DNA of 62,092 bases, taken from NCBI GenBank assembly GCA_937880175.1, contig CALFLO010000096.1:1-62092 (forward strand), in the 5' to 3' direction. Below, in pieces: positions 61,848 through 62,092 of the stretch. A program made the translations under genes and the position numbers. Each line of letters opens with the position of its first letter. Positions within the stretch are counted from its first letter, which is position 1. The DNA is from an uncultured Gluconobacter sp. Its GTDB lineage: Bacteria; Pseudomonadota; Alphaproteobacteria; Acetobacterales; Acetobacteraceae. A model generated the notes under the pieces. It made no database searches. It was given only the letters and a program-made list of their open reading frames with translations, and was not told where the DNA came from.

Positions 61848-62092
61848 TTATTCCATCCCTTCGGCGATCATCGATATCCGTTCAGGCGTCAGTAACGTGA
61901 TGTGGGTAATGCTTCTGATATTGATCAGCTTCTCTTTCTTGAATGCGCTGAGGATCCGGCTGACTGTTTCAATAGTGAGTCCGAGATAGTCCGCGATATC
62001 GGTGCGGGGCATCGGAAGATCGAGTTCGATCGGATGGGACAGGTCCGGCCTGTCCAGATGGGGGCAGCGTTCGATCAGGAATGTGGCCACGC
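61848..62092 (-). CDS. Crp/Fnr-family regulator, C-terminal part
   Basis: The gene continues beyond the right edge; about 80 C-terminal residues are visible. They include LPMPRTDIADYLGLTIETVSRILSAFKKEKLI, the FNR-type helix-turn-helix with the E-x2-S-R recognition pattern. The N-terminal cyclic-nucleotide-like domain and any Fe-S cysteines are outside the window. An oxygen-responsive FNR of acetic acid bacteria is the likely identity. Confidence 0.85.
   Translation of the reverse strand, partial: VATFLIERCPHLDRPDLSHPIELDLPMPRTDIADYLGLTIETVSRILSAFKKEKLINIRSITHITLLTPERISMIAEGME

Noticed and set aside
1..62092. CRISPR array, IS element, integrase, rRNA operon
   Set aside because: I looked for regularly spaced repeats, transposase or integrase motifs and rRNA and found none.

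Overview
The window looks like chromosomal DNA of an acetic acid bacterium (Acetobacteraceae, most like Gluconobacter). The reasons are a GC-rich background, a complete pqqABCDE operon (PQQ is the cofactor of the periplasmic sugar and alcohol dehydrogenases of this group), a Tat-exported GH32 fructan/sucrose hydrolase, many TonB-linked uptake genes, a short-form HisG, a bifunctional RibBA, and an FNR-type regulator of alphaproteobacterial style. The species assignment is inference; no rRNA gene is present to settle it.

Layout. 1-4.3 kb: end of an S9 peptidase, an orphan gene, a DMT exporter, then an AT-rich insert carrying a GT11-like glycosyltransferase beside a decayed fragment of a second S9 peptidase. 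4.3-9.8 kb: a MATE exporter divergent from flgE-flgK-flgL. 9.8-12.7 kb: htpG behind a good sigma-32 promoter, and an AraC-type regulator. 12.9-18.1 kb: a YhaN/YhaO-like SMC-type ATPase and nuclease pair preceded by a DUF892 ferritin-like gene. 18.3-26.9 kb: an orphan TonB receptor, a sulfotransferase, and a cobalamin riboswitch that leads btuB-btuF-btuC-btuD. 26.8-33 kb: an SBF-type transporter, the GH32 enzyme, several small envelope proteins and a short TonB-like protein. 33-37.4 kb: a housekeeping block of tRNA-Phe, yacG, an RNase E/G-like gene, maf, infA and a DEAD-box helicase. 37.7-45 kb: a di-haem peroxidase with a phosphoesterase, hisD/hisG, a GntR-SPFH pair and gmk. 45.1-46.5 kb: an array of four hairpins and an AI-2E-family membrane protein. 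46.7-49.9 kb: pqqABCDE. 49.9-55.4 kb: an accessory cell-surface locus with a second GT11-like gene, a 740-aa secreted protein whose end resembles a phage tail fibre, and a GT61 glycosyltransferase. 55.6-59.3 kb: ribD-ribE-ribBA-ribH under an FMN riboswitch. 59.4-62.1 kb: an entericidin-like lipoprotein, a DNA photolyase, a small coiled-coil periplasmic protein and the C-terminal end of an FNR-type regulator.

Most of the window is ordinary core genome with tight operons, many with ATGA or TGATG overlaps. The best candidates for something undescribed are four. (1) The two colinear GT11-like paralogues of very different base composition and the surface locus around the second one. (2) A strong intrinsic terminator placed only about 11 nt before the start codon of the tail-fibre-like secreted protein. 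(3) A dispersed hairpin element found twice, each time directly after a stop codon. (4) The peptidase fossil at the edge of the AT-rich insert.
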